64,000 nucleotides of DNA from NCBI GenBank assembly GCA_051657745.1, contig JBOFLG010000072.1, positions 1-64,000 on the forward strand, written 5' to 3'. The notes under the pieces were generated by a model, which had not been told where the DNA came from, made no database searches, and saw only the letters and a list, made by a program, of their open reading frames with translations. Source of the stretch: JBOFLG01 sp051657745 (lineage in GTDB: Bacteria > Actinomycetota > Actinomycetes > Actinomycetales > Dermatophilaceae). Below are positions 42,734 to 52,039 of the stretch, one piece after another (the first letter of the stretch is position 1; every line of letters starts with the position of its first letter). A program made the position numbers and the translations under genes.

Positions 42734-42739
42734 TAGGGT
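42734..42739 (+). promoter_or_regulatory. -10 box, likely leaderless start of third signal peptidase
   Basis: TAGGGT ends 7 nt before the GTG at 42747. It favours that start over the in-frame GTG at 42738, which overlaps the box itself. Confidence 0.4.
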
Positions 42740-42746
42740 GACTGCT

Positions 42747-43514
42747 GTGACCGTGCGCGCCACCCGGACCGAACGCGTGCCAGAGCCACCTCGATACCGG
42801 TTGCCATGGTTCACCGAAGTGTTACTCGCCATGGTCGCGGTGGCGCTCGTCCAAGGCCTCCTCGTGAAGCCCTTTGGGGTGCCCTCCCAGTCGATGGAGC
42901 AGACCCTCCGGATCGGCGACCGGATCATCGTCAACCGGCTCGACACCACGATGAACCGGGGCGATGTCGTGGTGTTCGGCCACGGCGACGAGTGGGAGCA
43001 AACCCGGCGTCCGCCAGACCCCAGCTTCCTGGTGCGGATGCTGCGCATTTTCGGCGACATCTCGGGCATCGGGCCGAGCAATACGGCTTACACCGTCAAG
43101 CGGGTGGTGGGGCTCCCCGGTGAACGGGTCGCGTGCTGCACCGCCGACGGCCGGGTCACCGTCGGTACCGCGGCCCTCGCCGAGCCCTACATCTTCGAGG
43201 ACCTGCCCTTCACTCCGGGTGAACTCGACTGTTCGTCATCCGAGCGCTCGATGCGCTGTTTCCCCGAGATCCAGGTGCCCACCGGCATGCTTCTCGTCCT
43301 CGGTGATCACCGGTCGGAGTCGGCGGACTCGGTGTTCGCCTGTCGCGGAGCGAGGGTGGGGCCCGAATGCGCTCGCCTCGTGCCGATCGACCGGATAGTC
43401 GGCTCGGTATGGACCCGGTTCTGGCCACTCGGCGAGATCGGCGGCATCGACTGCGCCTCCGGAACGCGAAGTTGCGGTTCAGGCCGAGGCGGCAACGTCT
43501 CGGATGCGTTGTGA
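42747..43514 (+). CDS. lepB: Signal peptidase I, cysteine-rich type
   Basis: A 255-aa S26 peptidase separate from the lepB pair at 23-24.6 kb. One membrane helix (about 24-41) is followed by catalytic S49 in VPSQSMEQTL and general base K118 in AYTVKRVVGLPGE. Box E is GDHRSESADS. The extracytoplasmic part has nine Cys (VACCTADG, LDCSSS, MRCFPE, FACRG, PECARL, and two at the end), far more than usual, so disulfides are likely. Its 3' end overlaps smc by 36 bp tail-to-tail. It may process a distinct substrate set. Confidence 0.9.
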   Translation: MTVRATRTERVPEPPRYRLPWFTEVLLAMVAVALVQGLLVKPFGVPSQSMEQTLRIGDRIIVNRLDTTMNRGDVVVFGHGDEWEQTRRPPDPSFLVRMLRIFGDISGIGPSNTAYTVKRVVGLPGERVACCTADGRVTVGTAALAEPYIFEDLPFTPGELDCSSSERSMRCFPEIQVPTGMLLVLGDHRSESADSVFACRGARVGPECARLVPIDRIVGSVWTRFWPLGEIGGIDCASGTRSCGSGRGGNVSDAL

Positions 43515-46500
43515 CACCACCGTGGTGACCCCGTCGCCTCGCATCGAGACGCCGTACAACGCGTCACCGACCTCCATGGTGCGCTTCTGGTGCGTGATCA
43601 CGACGAGCTGGCTGGAGTCGCGGAGTTCCTCAAACAGGGTGATCAGCCGCCCGAGGTTGGTGTCGTCGAGCGCCGCCTCCACTTCGTCCATGATGTAAAA
43701 CGGGCTCGGCCGCGCCTTGAAGATGGCCACCAGAAGCGCCACCGCCACGAGTGACCGCTCACCACCGGAGAGCAGACTGAGCCGCTTGACCTTCTTGCCC
43801 GGTGGGCGTGCCTCGACCTCGATGCCGGTGCTGAGCATGTCGTCAGGATCGGTGAGCACGAGCCTGCCGTCACCACCAGGAAAGAGCCGCTCGAAGACCC
43901 GCTCGAACTGCTCCTTCGTGTCGTAGAACGCCTCGCGGAACACCTGCTCGACCCGCTCGTCCACTTCTCGGATGATGTCCAGCACGTCGCGTTTGGAGCG
44001 CGTGAGGTCGTCGAGCTGAGTAGCCAGGAAGGTATGCCGTTCCTCGAGGGCGGCGTACTCCTCCAGGGCCAGCGGGTTGACCCGGCCAAGAGCCTGAAGA
44101 CCACGCTCCGCCCGACGCAACCGCTTCTCTTGCTCCCCGCGCACATAGGGCACTGCCTGAGGCAGCGCGCCATCGTCATCGTCGGGCCCGGCCACCCGCG
44201 GGACGTCGCGGTGCGGGCCATATTCCTCGGCGAGCACCTCCGGCTCGATTCCGAGCTCCTCGATCGCCTTGGCGTTCAACTGCTCGATCCGAGCCACCTG
44301 GCGGGCTCGCGCCATCTCGTCGCGGTGCGCGGTGTCGGTGAGCTCGCGCAACTCGTCCTGGGCGCGCCCGAGCTGGTCGCGCAGCCCGGCGGCGAGGCGG
44401 TCGCGGTCGGCCCGTTCGGACTCGGCAGTGTCGCGCGCCGCCGTCGCCCGGGCCACGGAACCCTCGACCCGGGATACCGTCCACCCCGCCGCGGCATGAA
44501 CCGCCCCGGCGATGGCCGCCTCCCGTCGGCGCCGTTCGCGACGTTCGCGCAGCCGCTCCCGGGCGGCGATCTCCCCCCGGGCCGCCGCCTCCAGCGACTC
44601 CGCGCGCCCCGCGAGGGCCCGAGCTCGCTCCTCGCGGGTCCGCAAGGTCAGGCGCAACTCTGTCTCTGCGGTGCGTGCGCGACTGGCCGCGAGCTCGAGC
44701 CGGTCGCGCTCGTCGGTCGACGGCTCCTCGATGCTCTCGGGCGCGGCCTGGGCCGCCTCACACCGGGCCACCAGCGCGGCACACTCCGCACGGTCAGCCT
44801 CGAGCGCGGCGCGAGCGTCCACGACGGCCTGCTCGGTGCGATCAGCCTCGGCGCTGGCAGTCCGCACCGCCGCCCCGAGGTGGCCCAGTCGCTCCGCGAC
44901 CGCCGCCATCCGAGCATCGGACTCGTGCAACGCCTCCAGCGCCTGCTCGAGATCGCGGGCCGCCGCGGCAGCCTGCGCACGAGCATCCGCGAGAGCAAAC
45001 CGCGTGCGTTCGGCCCGGGCCGCCGCATCGTCGACCTCGGCCCGGGCATCGTGCGCTGCCACCTCGACCTCGATCAGGCTCTGCGCGTCCCGGCTACCGC
45101 CCCGGGCGAACCCCGGCCCGAACACGTCGCCGTCCGCGGTGACCGCGGTGGTTCCTGGATACCGGGCTACCACCGCTGCGGCATGGGACGCGGTGGTGAC
45201 GAAGGCGACCCGCTCCAACATCTGGTCGACGGCGGCTCGCACGACGTCCGGCGCCTGCACCACCTCCCGGGCCCACCGGCCGTCTCCGCCCAGGTCGGGC
45301 CACCCAGTCGGGTCCACGGGGTGCGCGGTGTCGCCGACGAGCAACATGGCGCGCCCACCGTCATCCGCCCGGAGCGACTCCAGCGCGGCAGCCGCCTGAC
45401 CGATGGCGGGGACGGCGAGCGCCTCCGAGGCCTGGCCGAGAGCAGCCGCGACGGAGACCTCGTAGCCGGGTTCGACGGCGAGCAGCGCGGCAACCCGGCC
45501 GATCACCCCGTGTGCCGGATCGGCGGCAGCGAGCAGGGTGGCGGCACCATCGCGCCGACGTAGCGAGAGCTCGAGCGCCTCGAGACGGGCACTCGCCGAC
45601 GCACGGTCCCGCTCGGCATTCCGTTCGGTGCCGAGCAGTCGCTCGACCTCGGCCTCGGCCACAGCCGCGGCCCCGGATGCCGCCTCGAAGACAGTATCCA
45701 GCCCCTCCTCGCCCTCCTCATCGACCGCGACCGAGCCCTCGAGCCCGGTGAACTCGGCCTCGGCGGCGGCAGCCCGGTGGCGAGCCGCGGCGACCAAACC
45801 CTCGAGCCGACCGATCTCGGCCTCGCCCGCCTCGATCCGGCTGCGACGCGCGGCGACCTGGCCGGCCAACCGGGCCTGCCCCTCGCGCTGGTCGGCAGCG
45901 GCGCGGGCCACGCGGGACAGCCGACCCTGTTCCGCAGTCAGCGAGCTCTCGGCAGCCTCCCTCTCCGTGACCGCGTCGGCGAGCTCGGTCGTCGCTGCGG
46001 TGACCTCGGCGAGAAGCACAGCCTCCTCAGTGCGCGCCTGAGCCGCCTGCTGACGTAGTTCGTCCGGATCGCGTCCGGCGGTGGTCTCGTGCTGCTCGTC
46101 CTCGCCCAGCAGCCGCATCCGCTCAGCAGCGACCGACCGGGTGGACACCAGCCGGTCCCGCAGGCTGAGCAGCCGGACGAACCGTTCCTGGGCACGGGTC
46201 AGTTCGGGCGCAGCCTCGGCGGTCCGGTGCTCGACCTCGGTGAGCCGTCCGCGCACCTCGGCCACGGCATCCTCGACACTCCTCCGGCGCTCGACCAGGG
46301 CAGTCTCGTCGGCCACCTCCTGCTCCAACTCCCCGGTGAGCCGCACGAGTTCGTCGGCAAGCAGACGTAGCCTGGCGTCTCGGGCCTCAGCCTGGATGAC
46401 GGCCGCCCGCCGCGCAGCCTCGGCCTGCCGGCCGAGTGGGCCGAGTTGGCGACGGATCTCCCCGGTGAGGTCCTTGACCCGGGTGAGGTTGGCCTCCATC

Positions 46501-47048
46501 GTTTCCAGTTTGCGCAGCGCACGTTCCTTGCGGCGCCGATGTTTGAGCACGCCGGCAGCCTCCTCGATGAAGCCGCGGCGCTCCTCGGGACTGGCGCGGA
46601 GCACGGTATCGAGCTGCCCCTGGCCGACGATGACGTGCATCTCGCGGCCGAGGCCGGAGTCGGACAACAGCTCCTGGACGTCGAGCAGCCGGCACCCGGT
46701 GCCGTTGATCGCATACTCGGAGCCGCCGCCGCGGAACATCGTGCGGGTGATCGTGACTTCCGAGTAGTCGATGGGCAGGGCACCGTCGGTGTTGTCGATG
46801 GTCAGGCTGACCTCGGCCCGGCCGAGCGGCGGGCGGCCGGCAGTACCGGCGAAGATGACGTCCTCCATCTTGCCGCCACGCAGGCTCTTCGCCCCCTGCT
46901 CGCCCATCACCCAGGCGAGCGCATCGACGACGTTGGACTTGCCGGACCCGTTCGGGCCGACGACGCAGGTGATGCCCGGTTCGAGCCGCAATGTGGTGGC
47001 CGAAGCGAAGGACTTGAAGCCCTTGAGGGTCAGCGTCTTGAGGTACAT
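43479..47048 (-). CDS. smc: Chromosome segregation protein SMC
   Basis: A 1189-aa condensin ATPase. Walker A is GPNGSGKSNVV (31-38), with the Q-loop in VMGEQGAKSLRGGKM. Long coiled coils (about 165-500 and 660-1010), rich in Ala/Arg/Glu, flank a hinge near 510-620 containing RVAALLAVEPGYEVSVAAALG. The C-terminal head has signature LSLLSGGERSLVAVALL, Walker B FYIMDEVEAALDD and the D-loop. The length is normal. The usual partner genes scpA and scpB are not in the window. Confidence 0.97.
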   Translation of the reverse strand: MYLKTLTLKGFKSFASATTLRLEPGITCVVGPNGSGKSNVVDALAWVMGEQGAKSLRGGKMEDVIFAGTAGRPPLGRAEVSLTIDNTDGALPIDYSEVTITRTMFRGGGSEYAINGTGCRLLDVQELLSDSGLGREMHVIVGQGQLDTVLRASPEERRGFIEEAAGVLKHRRRKERALRKLETMEANLTRVKDLTGEIRRQLGPLGRQAEAARRAAVIQAEARDARLRLLADELVRLTGELEQEVADETALVERRRSVEDAVAEVRGRLTEVEHRTAEAAPELTRAQERFVRLLSLRDRLVSTRSVAAERMRLLGEDEQHETTAGRDPDELRQQAAQARTEEAVLLAEVTAATTELADAVTEREAAESSLTAEQGRLSRVARAAADQREGQARLAGQVAARRSRIEAGEAEIGRLEGLVAAARHRAAAAEAEFTGLEGSVAVDEEGEEGLDTVFEAASGAAAVAEAEVERLLGTERNAERDRASASARLEALELSLRRRDGAATLLAAADPAHGVIGRVAALLAVEPGYEVSVAAALGQASEALAVPAIGQAAAALESLRADDGGRAMLLVGDTAHPVDPTGWPDLGGDGRWAREVVQAPDVVRAAVDQMLERVAFVTTASHAAAVVARYPGTTAVTADGDVFGPGFARGGSRDAQSLIEVEVAAHDARAEVDDAAARAERTRFALADARAQAAAAARDLEQALEALHESDARMAAVAERLGHLGAAVRTASAEADRTEQAVVDARAALEADRAECAALVARCEAAQAAPESIEEPSTDERDRLELAASRARTAETELRLTLRTREERARALAGRAESLEAAARGEIAARERLRERRERRRREAAIAGAVHAAAGWTVSRVEGSVARATAARDTAESERADRDRLAAGLRDQLGRAQDELRELTDTAHRDEMARARQVARIEQLNAKAIEELGIEPEVLAEEYGPHRDVPRVAGPDDDDGALPQAVPYVRGEQEKRLRRAERGLQALGRVNPLALEEYAALEERHTFLATQLDDLTRSKRDVLDIIREVDERVEQVFREAFYDTKEQFERVFERLFPGGDGRLVLTDPDDMLSTGIEVEARPPGKKVKRLSLLSGGERSLVAVALLVAIFKARPSPFYIMDEVEAALDDTNLGRLITLFEELRDSSQLVVITHQKRTMEVGDALYGVSMRGDGVTTVVSQRIRDVAASA

Positions 47049-47261
47049 GCGGCGGGAGCCGTCTCTTTCGTCGGGTGGGCCCGGTCCGGCTGCGGCGCCC
47101 GGGCCGGGATGGGGCGAGTCCGGGTCGCGGGCGATGCTACCCGCGGCGCCGTACTGGACCGGGAGATCCGAGCGACGCGATGCTGGCGGTACCTCCGGCG
47201 CGGGCGCGGCGCGGCACGCCCGAAGGCCAGGGCATCGACCCGCCAGCCCGGCAGTCGGCGC

Positions 47262-47588
47262 TCAGCCACCACCCGCCAGCGCCACGTGATGGCGGATGAC
47301 CTCGGCGACGACGAACCCGAGGAACTTCTCGGCGAACTGGGGGTCCAGGCCTGAGTCAGCAGCGAGGGCGCGTAGCCGGGTGATCTGGTGCTCCTCGCGC
47401 TCCGGGTCGGCCGGCGGCATCCCCGCGCTGGCCTTGATCCGGCCCACCTGCTGGGTGGCCTTAAACCGCTCCGCCAGCAGGTGCACCAAGGCGGCATCGA
47501 TGTTGTCAATGCTCGCGCGCAACCGGGCGAGATCCGGGGGAAGCGGCGCACCGTCCCGATCCGGCGTGGAGGCGAGGTCGCTCGTCAT
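47262..47588 (-). CDS. Chorismate mutase, AroQ type
   Basis: Converts chorismate to prephenate, the first step to Phe and Tyr. From the ATG giving MTSDLASTPDRDG it is 108 aa. The AroQ helix pattern is visible: LARLRASIDNIDAALVHLLAERF, then QVGRIKASAGMPPADPEREE, then FAEKFLGFVVAEVIRHH. The key Arg and Lys (RFK, GRIK) and Glu are kept. It lies 213 bp upstream of smc; the context gives no aromatic operon. Confidence 0.88.
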   Translation of the reverse strand: MTSDLASTPDRDGAPLPPDLARLRASIDNIDAALVHLLAERFKATQQVGRIKASAGMPPADPEREEHQITRLRALAADSGLDPQFAEKFLGFVVAEVIRHHVALAGGG

Positions 47589-47741
47589 CCGGCCATGGTA
47601 GGAACGCGGCGACGCAGCGCGCCGGTCCCGTCCATTCTCCGGTCCCTGCACCCTCACTGTGGTGACTCAGATCCAGCCGACTCCCCGATCTGGCCGAGCG
47701 ACCTGCGGACCCGGGCCGACCACGTCGCGGGGACGCACCGC

Positions 47742-48089
47742 TCAGCGCTCGACGAACCCGGCCGCCCCGCGCGGGGCGGAGAACCACGGGGCCGATACCG
47801 ACCCGACCACACCCGGACGCCCGCGACGCGACGGCTCCTCGGCGAGCATCGCGACCACACTCCGCACGTCATCCGCAGCACCCTCGGCGACCACCTCGAC
47901 CCGCCCATCGAGAGTGTTCCGGGCATGTCCAGCAAGGCCACGTTCTCGTGCGCGGGAACAGACCCACCAGCGGAACCCGACACCCTGCACTCGGCCGCGG
48001 ACAAACACGGTGACCCGCACCGGCCCGCGCCCGTCACCCGGCTGGACCGAGGTGGACCCGACCGACTCGGATGGCACTGCTGAACTCAC
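47742..48089 (-). CDS. acyP: Acylphosphatase
   Basis: Small enzyme hydrolysing acyl phosphates. The core FVRGRVQGVGFRWWVCSRARE carries the catalytic Arg, and GLAGHARNTLDGRVEVVAEG carries the Asn. The expected end GVVGSVSAPWFSAPRG is present. The start is uncertain: a GTG at 48089 gives 115 aa with a disordered N-terminal 22 residues; a GTG at 48020 gives the bare 92-aa domain. It sits upstream of smc, as in many bacteria, and is divergent from the acyltransferase. Confidence 0.88.
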   Translation of the reverse strand: MSSAVPSESVGSTSVQPGDGRGPVRVTVFVRGRVQGVGFRWWVCSRARERGLAGHARNTLDGRVEVVAEGAADDVRSVVAMLAEEPSRRGRPGVVGSVSAPWFSAPRGAAGFVER

Positions 48090-48145
48090 CACGCCACGGT
48101 ACGGCGCCGAGGGCGCGCCTGACGCGCGACGACGGCAGGTTTCTC

Positions 48146-48151
48146 TACGGT
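48146..48151 (+). promoter_or_regulatory. -10 box, likely leaderless start of acyltransferase
   Basis: TACGGT ends 7 nt before the ATG at 48159. No ribosome binding site is present between them. Confidence 0.4.
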
Positions 48152-48158
48152 AGGGCCC

Positions 48159-50126
48159 ATGGTGCTGGTGACCCGTGACGAGCCGGTCGCGGCCTCGCCG
48201 CAGGACACCACGCTCCTCCCGGCACGGCACCTCGAGCCCGCCAACGACCCGGGCGCCGCCGCACCCAGGCTGCCCGGGCTCGACGGCCTGCGGGCGCTGG
48301 CCGTCACCGCCGTCGTGGTTTTCCATCTGGAGCCACGCTGGCTCCCCGGCGGCTTTCTCGGGGTCGACGTGTTCTTCGTGGTGTCGGGCTTTCTCGTCAC
48401 CACCACCCTGATGCGGGAGCATGCCAGTACCGGCACGGTGCGCCTGCGCCGGTTCTGGGCCCGGCGAGCCCGACGGCTGCTTCCTGCCCTCCTGGTGTGC
48501 GTACCGTGCTCAGTCCTGCTGGCTCGGTTGTCCGAACCGGACCTGCTCGTCGACGTCGAACGCCAGGTGTGGGGCGCGGTCACCTTCACCTCGAACTGGC
48601 TGGAGATCGCCGCTGGTGCCGACTACTTCGCCGCCACTAGCCCGGCCCTGTTCGCCCACCTGTGGTCGCTTGCCGTCGAGGAGCAGTTCTACCTCGCCTG
48701 GCCCATCGTCCTCCTCCTCCTGCTCCGACTGGTGCGCCGGCCGCTCTCCCGAGCCGGCGTGGTGACCGCTGTTGCGATGGCCTCGGCACTGCTCATGGCA
48801 GTGCGGCTCGACCCGGACGCCCCCACCCGCGTCTACTACGGCACCGACACTCACCTCGCCGGGCTGATGCTCGGGGCTGGCGTGGCGTTCGCGCTGGCCG
48901 ACCCGCTGTGGGCCGGCACCCATCGGGCGTGGTGGGCGCGACACCGGCGCGCGGTCACCGTCATCGGCCTCGTGGTCCTTGCGGCGCTCGCCGCGAGCGC
49001 CGACGACCGCGGCGCGGTGGCGTTCCGCGGCGGCATCCTGCTGGCATCGGCCGCCACCGCGGTCCTGCTCGTGGTGGTGCTCGAGCACCCTGGACGGCTG
49101 CGCGCCGCGCTCGAGTGGCGGCCGGCCCGGTGGGTCGGCGAACGGAGCTACGGCATCTACCTCTGGCACTGGCCCGTGGTGCTGGTGGTGGGCCAGGATC
49201 TCCCCACACCACCCGGCAGCGCCGCATATCTCCTCACCCGCATCTGGGCGGTCGCGATCACCCTCGCCGCCGCTGACCTGTCCTACCGGTTCGTCGAGTG
49301 TCCCGTGCGTCGGTACGGCTTCGTCGATGCCGCGGCCCGTCTGGCGCATCGGCTGCGCACACTCGGCATCACCGGTGCCCGGGGGGTGGTTGCCACCGTG
49401 CTCCTCCTTGCGCTCGGCGTCGTGGCGGTCGTGGTGACGGCGCCCGACCGCAGTTCCACCGAAGTCCTCATCAGCGCCAACGAGGCCCGGCTCATCGCGA
49501 CCTCGGACCCGGTGGAACCGTCGAGTGCCGGCCTGCCAGTCGGCGGTGGTGGCGGCGGCGAGGCGCCGGCGAGTTCCCGCCCCGCCGTGCCTGACTGGTC
49601 CATGCCGACCGGAGCCGAGATCGACGCCATCGGCGACTCAATGCTGGTGACGTCGAGCCAGGCGATGGAGCACTGGATGCCCGGGATCCGGATGGACGGC
49701 CGCACCTACCGGCGCTGGTCCGAGGCGCCGACTCAGGTGACCGCTCGGGGCGCTGGGCTGCGCCGAGCGGTGGTGCTCATGCTCGGCACCAACCACGGGA
49801 CCGACGACGCCGCGATCCGACGCGCCCTCGACACCATCGGTCCCGACCGGATGGTGGTCGTCGTCACCGCCCACGGCGGGTGGTCCCGGGCGCCGCAGGA
49901 TGACGCTGCGCTGCGCACCGTCATCCACGGCATCCCGAATGTCGCCGTAGCGGACTGGGCGGCCGCAGTCTCGCGAAGTGACGGCGATGTGCTGCAGCCC
50001 GACGGCGTTCATCCCAGCAATGCAGGAGCGCACCTGATGGCGAGCACGGTGCGCCAGGCGTTTGCCGACCTCTCGACGCGCCGCACCGGTGCGCAGGTAC
50101 GACTCCCCGCGGTCAGCGCGCCGTGA
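48159..50126 (+). CDS. OatA-like acyltransferase with SGNH domain
   Basis: A 655-aa membrane O-acyltransferase. Residues about 38-410 form the acyltransferase-3 domain with 10-11 helices: LPGLDGLRALAVTAVVVFH, GFLGVDVFFVVSGFL, HLWSLAVEEQFYLAWP and ERSYGIYLWHWPV. After a Gly/Ser linker (GGGGGGEAPASS), an extracytoplasmic SGNH esterase domain (about 480-650) has Ser in AIGDSMLVTS, Asn in LGTNHG, and Asp/His in QPDGVHPSNAG. This layout is that of peptidoglycan O-acetyltransferases. It converges on mutM with a 14-bp overlap. Confidence 0.9.
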   Translation: MVLVTRDEPVAASPQDTTLLPARHLEPANDPGAAAPRLPGLDGLRALAVTAVVVFHLEPRWLPGGFLGVDVFFVVSGFLVTTTLMREHASTGTVRLRRFWARRARRLLPALLVCVPCSVLLARLSEPDLLVDVERQVWGAVTFTSNWLEIAAGADYFAATSPALFAHLWSLAVEEQFYLAWPIVLLLLLRLVRRPLSRAGVVTAVAMASALLMAVRLDPDAPTRVYYGTDTHLAGLMLGAGVAFALADPLWAGTHRAWWARHRRAVTVIGLVVLAALAASADDRGAVAFRGGILLASAATAVLLVVVLEHPGRLRAALEWRPARWVGERSYGIYLWHWPVVLVVGQDLPTPPGSAAYLLTRIWAVAITLAAADLSYRFVECPVRRYGFVDAAARLAHRLRTLGITGARGVVATVLLLALGVVAVVVTAPDRSSTEVLISANEARLIATSDPVEPSSAGLPVGGGGGGEAPASSRPAVPDWSMPTGAEIDAIGDSMLVTSSQAMEHWMPGIRMDGRTYRRWSEAPTQVTARGAGLRRAVVLMLGTNHGTDDAAIRRALDTIGPDRMVVVVTAHGGWSRAPQDDAALRTVIHGIPNVAVADWAAAVSRSDGDVLQPDGVHPSNAGAHLMASTVRQAFADLSTRRTGAQVRLPAVSAP

Positions 50127-51006
50127 CCGACCGGACCGGGCCGACGAGCGACCCGCGGCGCGTCCGCGGGCGTGGCTGGCAGCGCGGACACGAGTACGAC
50201 GAACGGTTCATGAACGCCTCGCGGCGAATCGGCACTCCGCACCGCTGGCATGGCCGACCGGCCTGACCGTACGCGGCAAGCGACCGGTCGAAGTAGCCAG
50301 ATGCGCCGTTGACGTTGACGTAGAGCGCATCGAAGCTGGTACCGCCCTGAGCCAGCGCCTCGCGCATCACGTCACCGGCATGGTCGAGGATGACGCCCAG
50401 CTGCGGCCGGCTGAGCCGGCTGGCTGGCCGTTCGCCATGGACCCGCGCCCTCCACAGTGCCTCGTCGGCATAGATATTGCCAATCCCCGAGGCCACGGTC
50501 TGGTCCAGCAGCACCCGCTTGACGGCGCTGTCCCGCATCCACATTCGCTGAACCACGGCGGCCCGGGCGAACGCCGGCTCCAGCAGGTCCGGGGCGATGT
50601 GGGCGATCGCCTCCGGGATGCCGTCCGGTGCCAAGTCAGTGAGCGCGAGCCCGCCGAAGGTGCGCTGATCGACAAACCGAAGTTCGGACCCACCGTCGAC
50701 GAACCGGAACCGGGCATGCAGGTGTCGTGGCTCTGGAGAGCCTGGGTCGGCAACGAGCAACTGGCCGCTCATCCCCAGGTGCAGGAGGAGGCCGAGCGAC
50801 TCGCCGAGGTCGAACCACAGGTACTTACCCCGCCGACAGGCCGCGCTGACCCGGCGGCCCGTCATCCGCTGCCGGAGGTCCTCGGGCCCGGCGAGGTGCC
50901 GACGGGCGACGCGCGCCCCACGCAACTCGATCTCGGCGATCACCCGGCCGCTGACGTGAGTCTCGAGGCCGCGGCGCACCACCTCGACCTCGGGCAGTTC
51001 AGGCAC
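50113..51006 (-). CDS. mutM: Formamidopyrimidine-DNA glycosylase
   Basis: Excises 8-oxoguanine and FapyG. The GTG start gives PELPEVEVVRRGL, with Pro2 as nucleophile and Glu3 following; 297 aa. It shows the lysine region RGKYLWFDLGE, the helix-two-turn-helix GIGNIYADEALW, and a zinc finger CQRCGVPIRREAF...CPRCQ at the C-terminus. The start overlaps the rnc stop in GTGCCTGA. The last 25 residues after the zinc finger are an unusual basic tail. Confidence 0.95.
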   Translation of the reverse strand: MPELPEVEVVRRGLETHVSGRVIAEIELRGARVARRHLAGPEDLRQRMTGRRVSAACRRGKYLWFDLGESLGLLLHLGMSGQLLVADPGSPEPRHLHARFRFVDGGSELRFVDQRTFGGLALTDLAPDGIPEAIAHIAPDLLEPAFARAAVVQRMWMRDSAVKRVLLDQTVASGIGNIYADEALWRARVHGERPASRLSRPQLGVILDHAGDVMREALAQGGTSFDALYVNVNGASGYFDRSLAAYGQAGRPCQRCGVPIRREAFMNRSSYSCPRCQPRPRTRRGSLVGPVRSVTAR

Positions 51007-51835
51007 GACGGCTGTGGTTCTCCGCGTCGACCGCCGATGGGATGGCCGAGCTCTGATCCGTCGTCGCTGACCCGCCATCCGAGCGGGCCAGGACTCCACC
51101 TTCGTGGGCGTGGTTCAGTGCGGTCCAGGCGAGGGCGGCGGCCTCCTGTTCGGCCACCTTCTTGGTCCGGCCCGCACCGCGGCCCAGCACGTCACCCCCC
51201 ACCACGACATGCGCCTCGAACCACTTGGCGTGCTCCGGGCCGTCCTCGGACACCGAGTACTCAGGACCGCCGAGGCCGTGACGTGCCGCGATCTCCTGGA
51301 GGCTGGTCTTCCAGTCGAGGCCGGCGCCCAGGGTGGCGGACTGCGCAAGCAGCGGGTCGACCAGATGATGCACGAGTACTGCGGCAGCATCGATGTCCAC
51401 GGCGGAGTAGACCGCCCCGATCACAGCTTCGACGGTGTCGGCGAGGATGGAGTCTTTGTCACGGCCACCGGTGCTCTCCTCACCGCGACCAAGAAACAGA
51501 TAGTCGCCAAGGCCGAGGGTACGGCCGACATCGGCGAGGGCACGCATATTGACCACCGCGGCACGGAGCTTCGCCAGTTGGCCCTCACTGGTCTCGGGGT
51601 GGGTCTCGTACAACGTCGTCGTGACCACGAGCCCCAGCACCGAGTCCCCGAGGAACTCCAACCGCTCGTTGTGCGGGATGCCACCAGCCTCGTACGCGTA
51701 GGACCGGTGGGTCAGGGCGCGCCGCAGCAGCGCCGGGTCGACGCCAGCACCGATGACTCCCTCGAGATGGGAACGGAGCTCGTCGACCCGGCGCGGCGGC
51801 GCGAGCTCCTCGAGAGCAGCTTGCCCCTTCGCCAC
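50999..51835 (-). CDS. rnc: Ribonuclease III
   Basis: Cleaves double-stranded RNA, including rRNA precursors. The 278-aa product has the RNase III signature HNERLEFLGDSVLGLV (about 55-70), a second acidic site in DTVEAVIGAVY, and a dsRNA-binding domain (about 170-240) with DWKTSLQEIAARHG and GRTKKVAEQEAAALA. The C-terminal 35 residues are variable. It starts 8 nt after rpmF in the DUF177-rpmF-rnc-mutM run. Confidence 0.96.
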   Translation of the reverse strand: MAKGQAALEELAPPRRVDELRSHLEGVIGAGVDPALLRRALTHRSYAYEAGGIPHNERLEFLGDSVLGLVVTTTLYETHPETSEGQLAKLRAAVVNMRALADVGRTLGLGDYLFLGRGEESTGGRDKDSILADTVEAVIGAVYSAVDIDAAAVLVHHLVDPLLAQSATLGAGLDWKTSLQEIAARHGLGGPEYSVSEDGPEHAKWFEAHVVVGGDVLGRGAGRTKKVAEQEAAALAWTALNHAHEGGVLARSDGGSATTDQSSAIPSAVDAENHSRRA

Positions 51836-51843
51836 GACCCGGC

Positions 51844-52038
51844 TCAGACCTGGTGGTCGGTGCGCTCGGCAGCGCCGTAGTGGCGCCCCTTATAGGTGCC
51901 GCATGATGGACACGCCCGATGCTGCTGGGTCGGTGCCTTGCACTGCGGGCACGTCGTGGTGGCGACCACGGTCGCCTTCCAGTTGGCGCGGCGCGAGCGG
52001 GTGTTGCTGCGCGACATCTTCCGCTTGGGGACGGCCAC
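51844..52038 (-). CDS. rpmF: 50S ribosomal protein L32, zinc type
   Basis: A 64-aa protein: MAVPKRKMSRSNTRSRRA, then TCPQCKAPTQQHRACPSCGTYKGRHY with all four zinc-binding Cys. It starts 1 nt after the DUF177 stop, which is the standard pairing. Confidence 0.97.
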   Translation of the reverse strand: MAVPKRKMSRSNTRSRRANWKATVVATTTCPQCKAPTQQHRACPSCGTYKGRHYGAAERTDHQV

Positions 52039-52039
52039 G

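Noticed and set aside
44034..45563. 509-codon frame antisense to smc
   Set aside because: The smc coiled coil and ATPase heads are unambiguous on the other strand.
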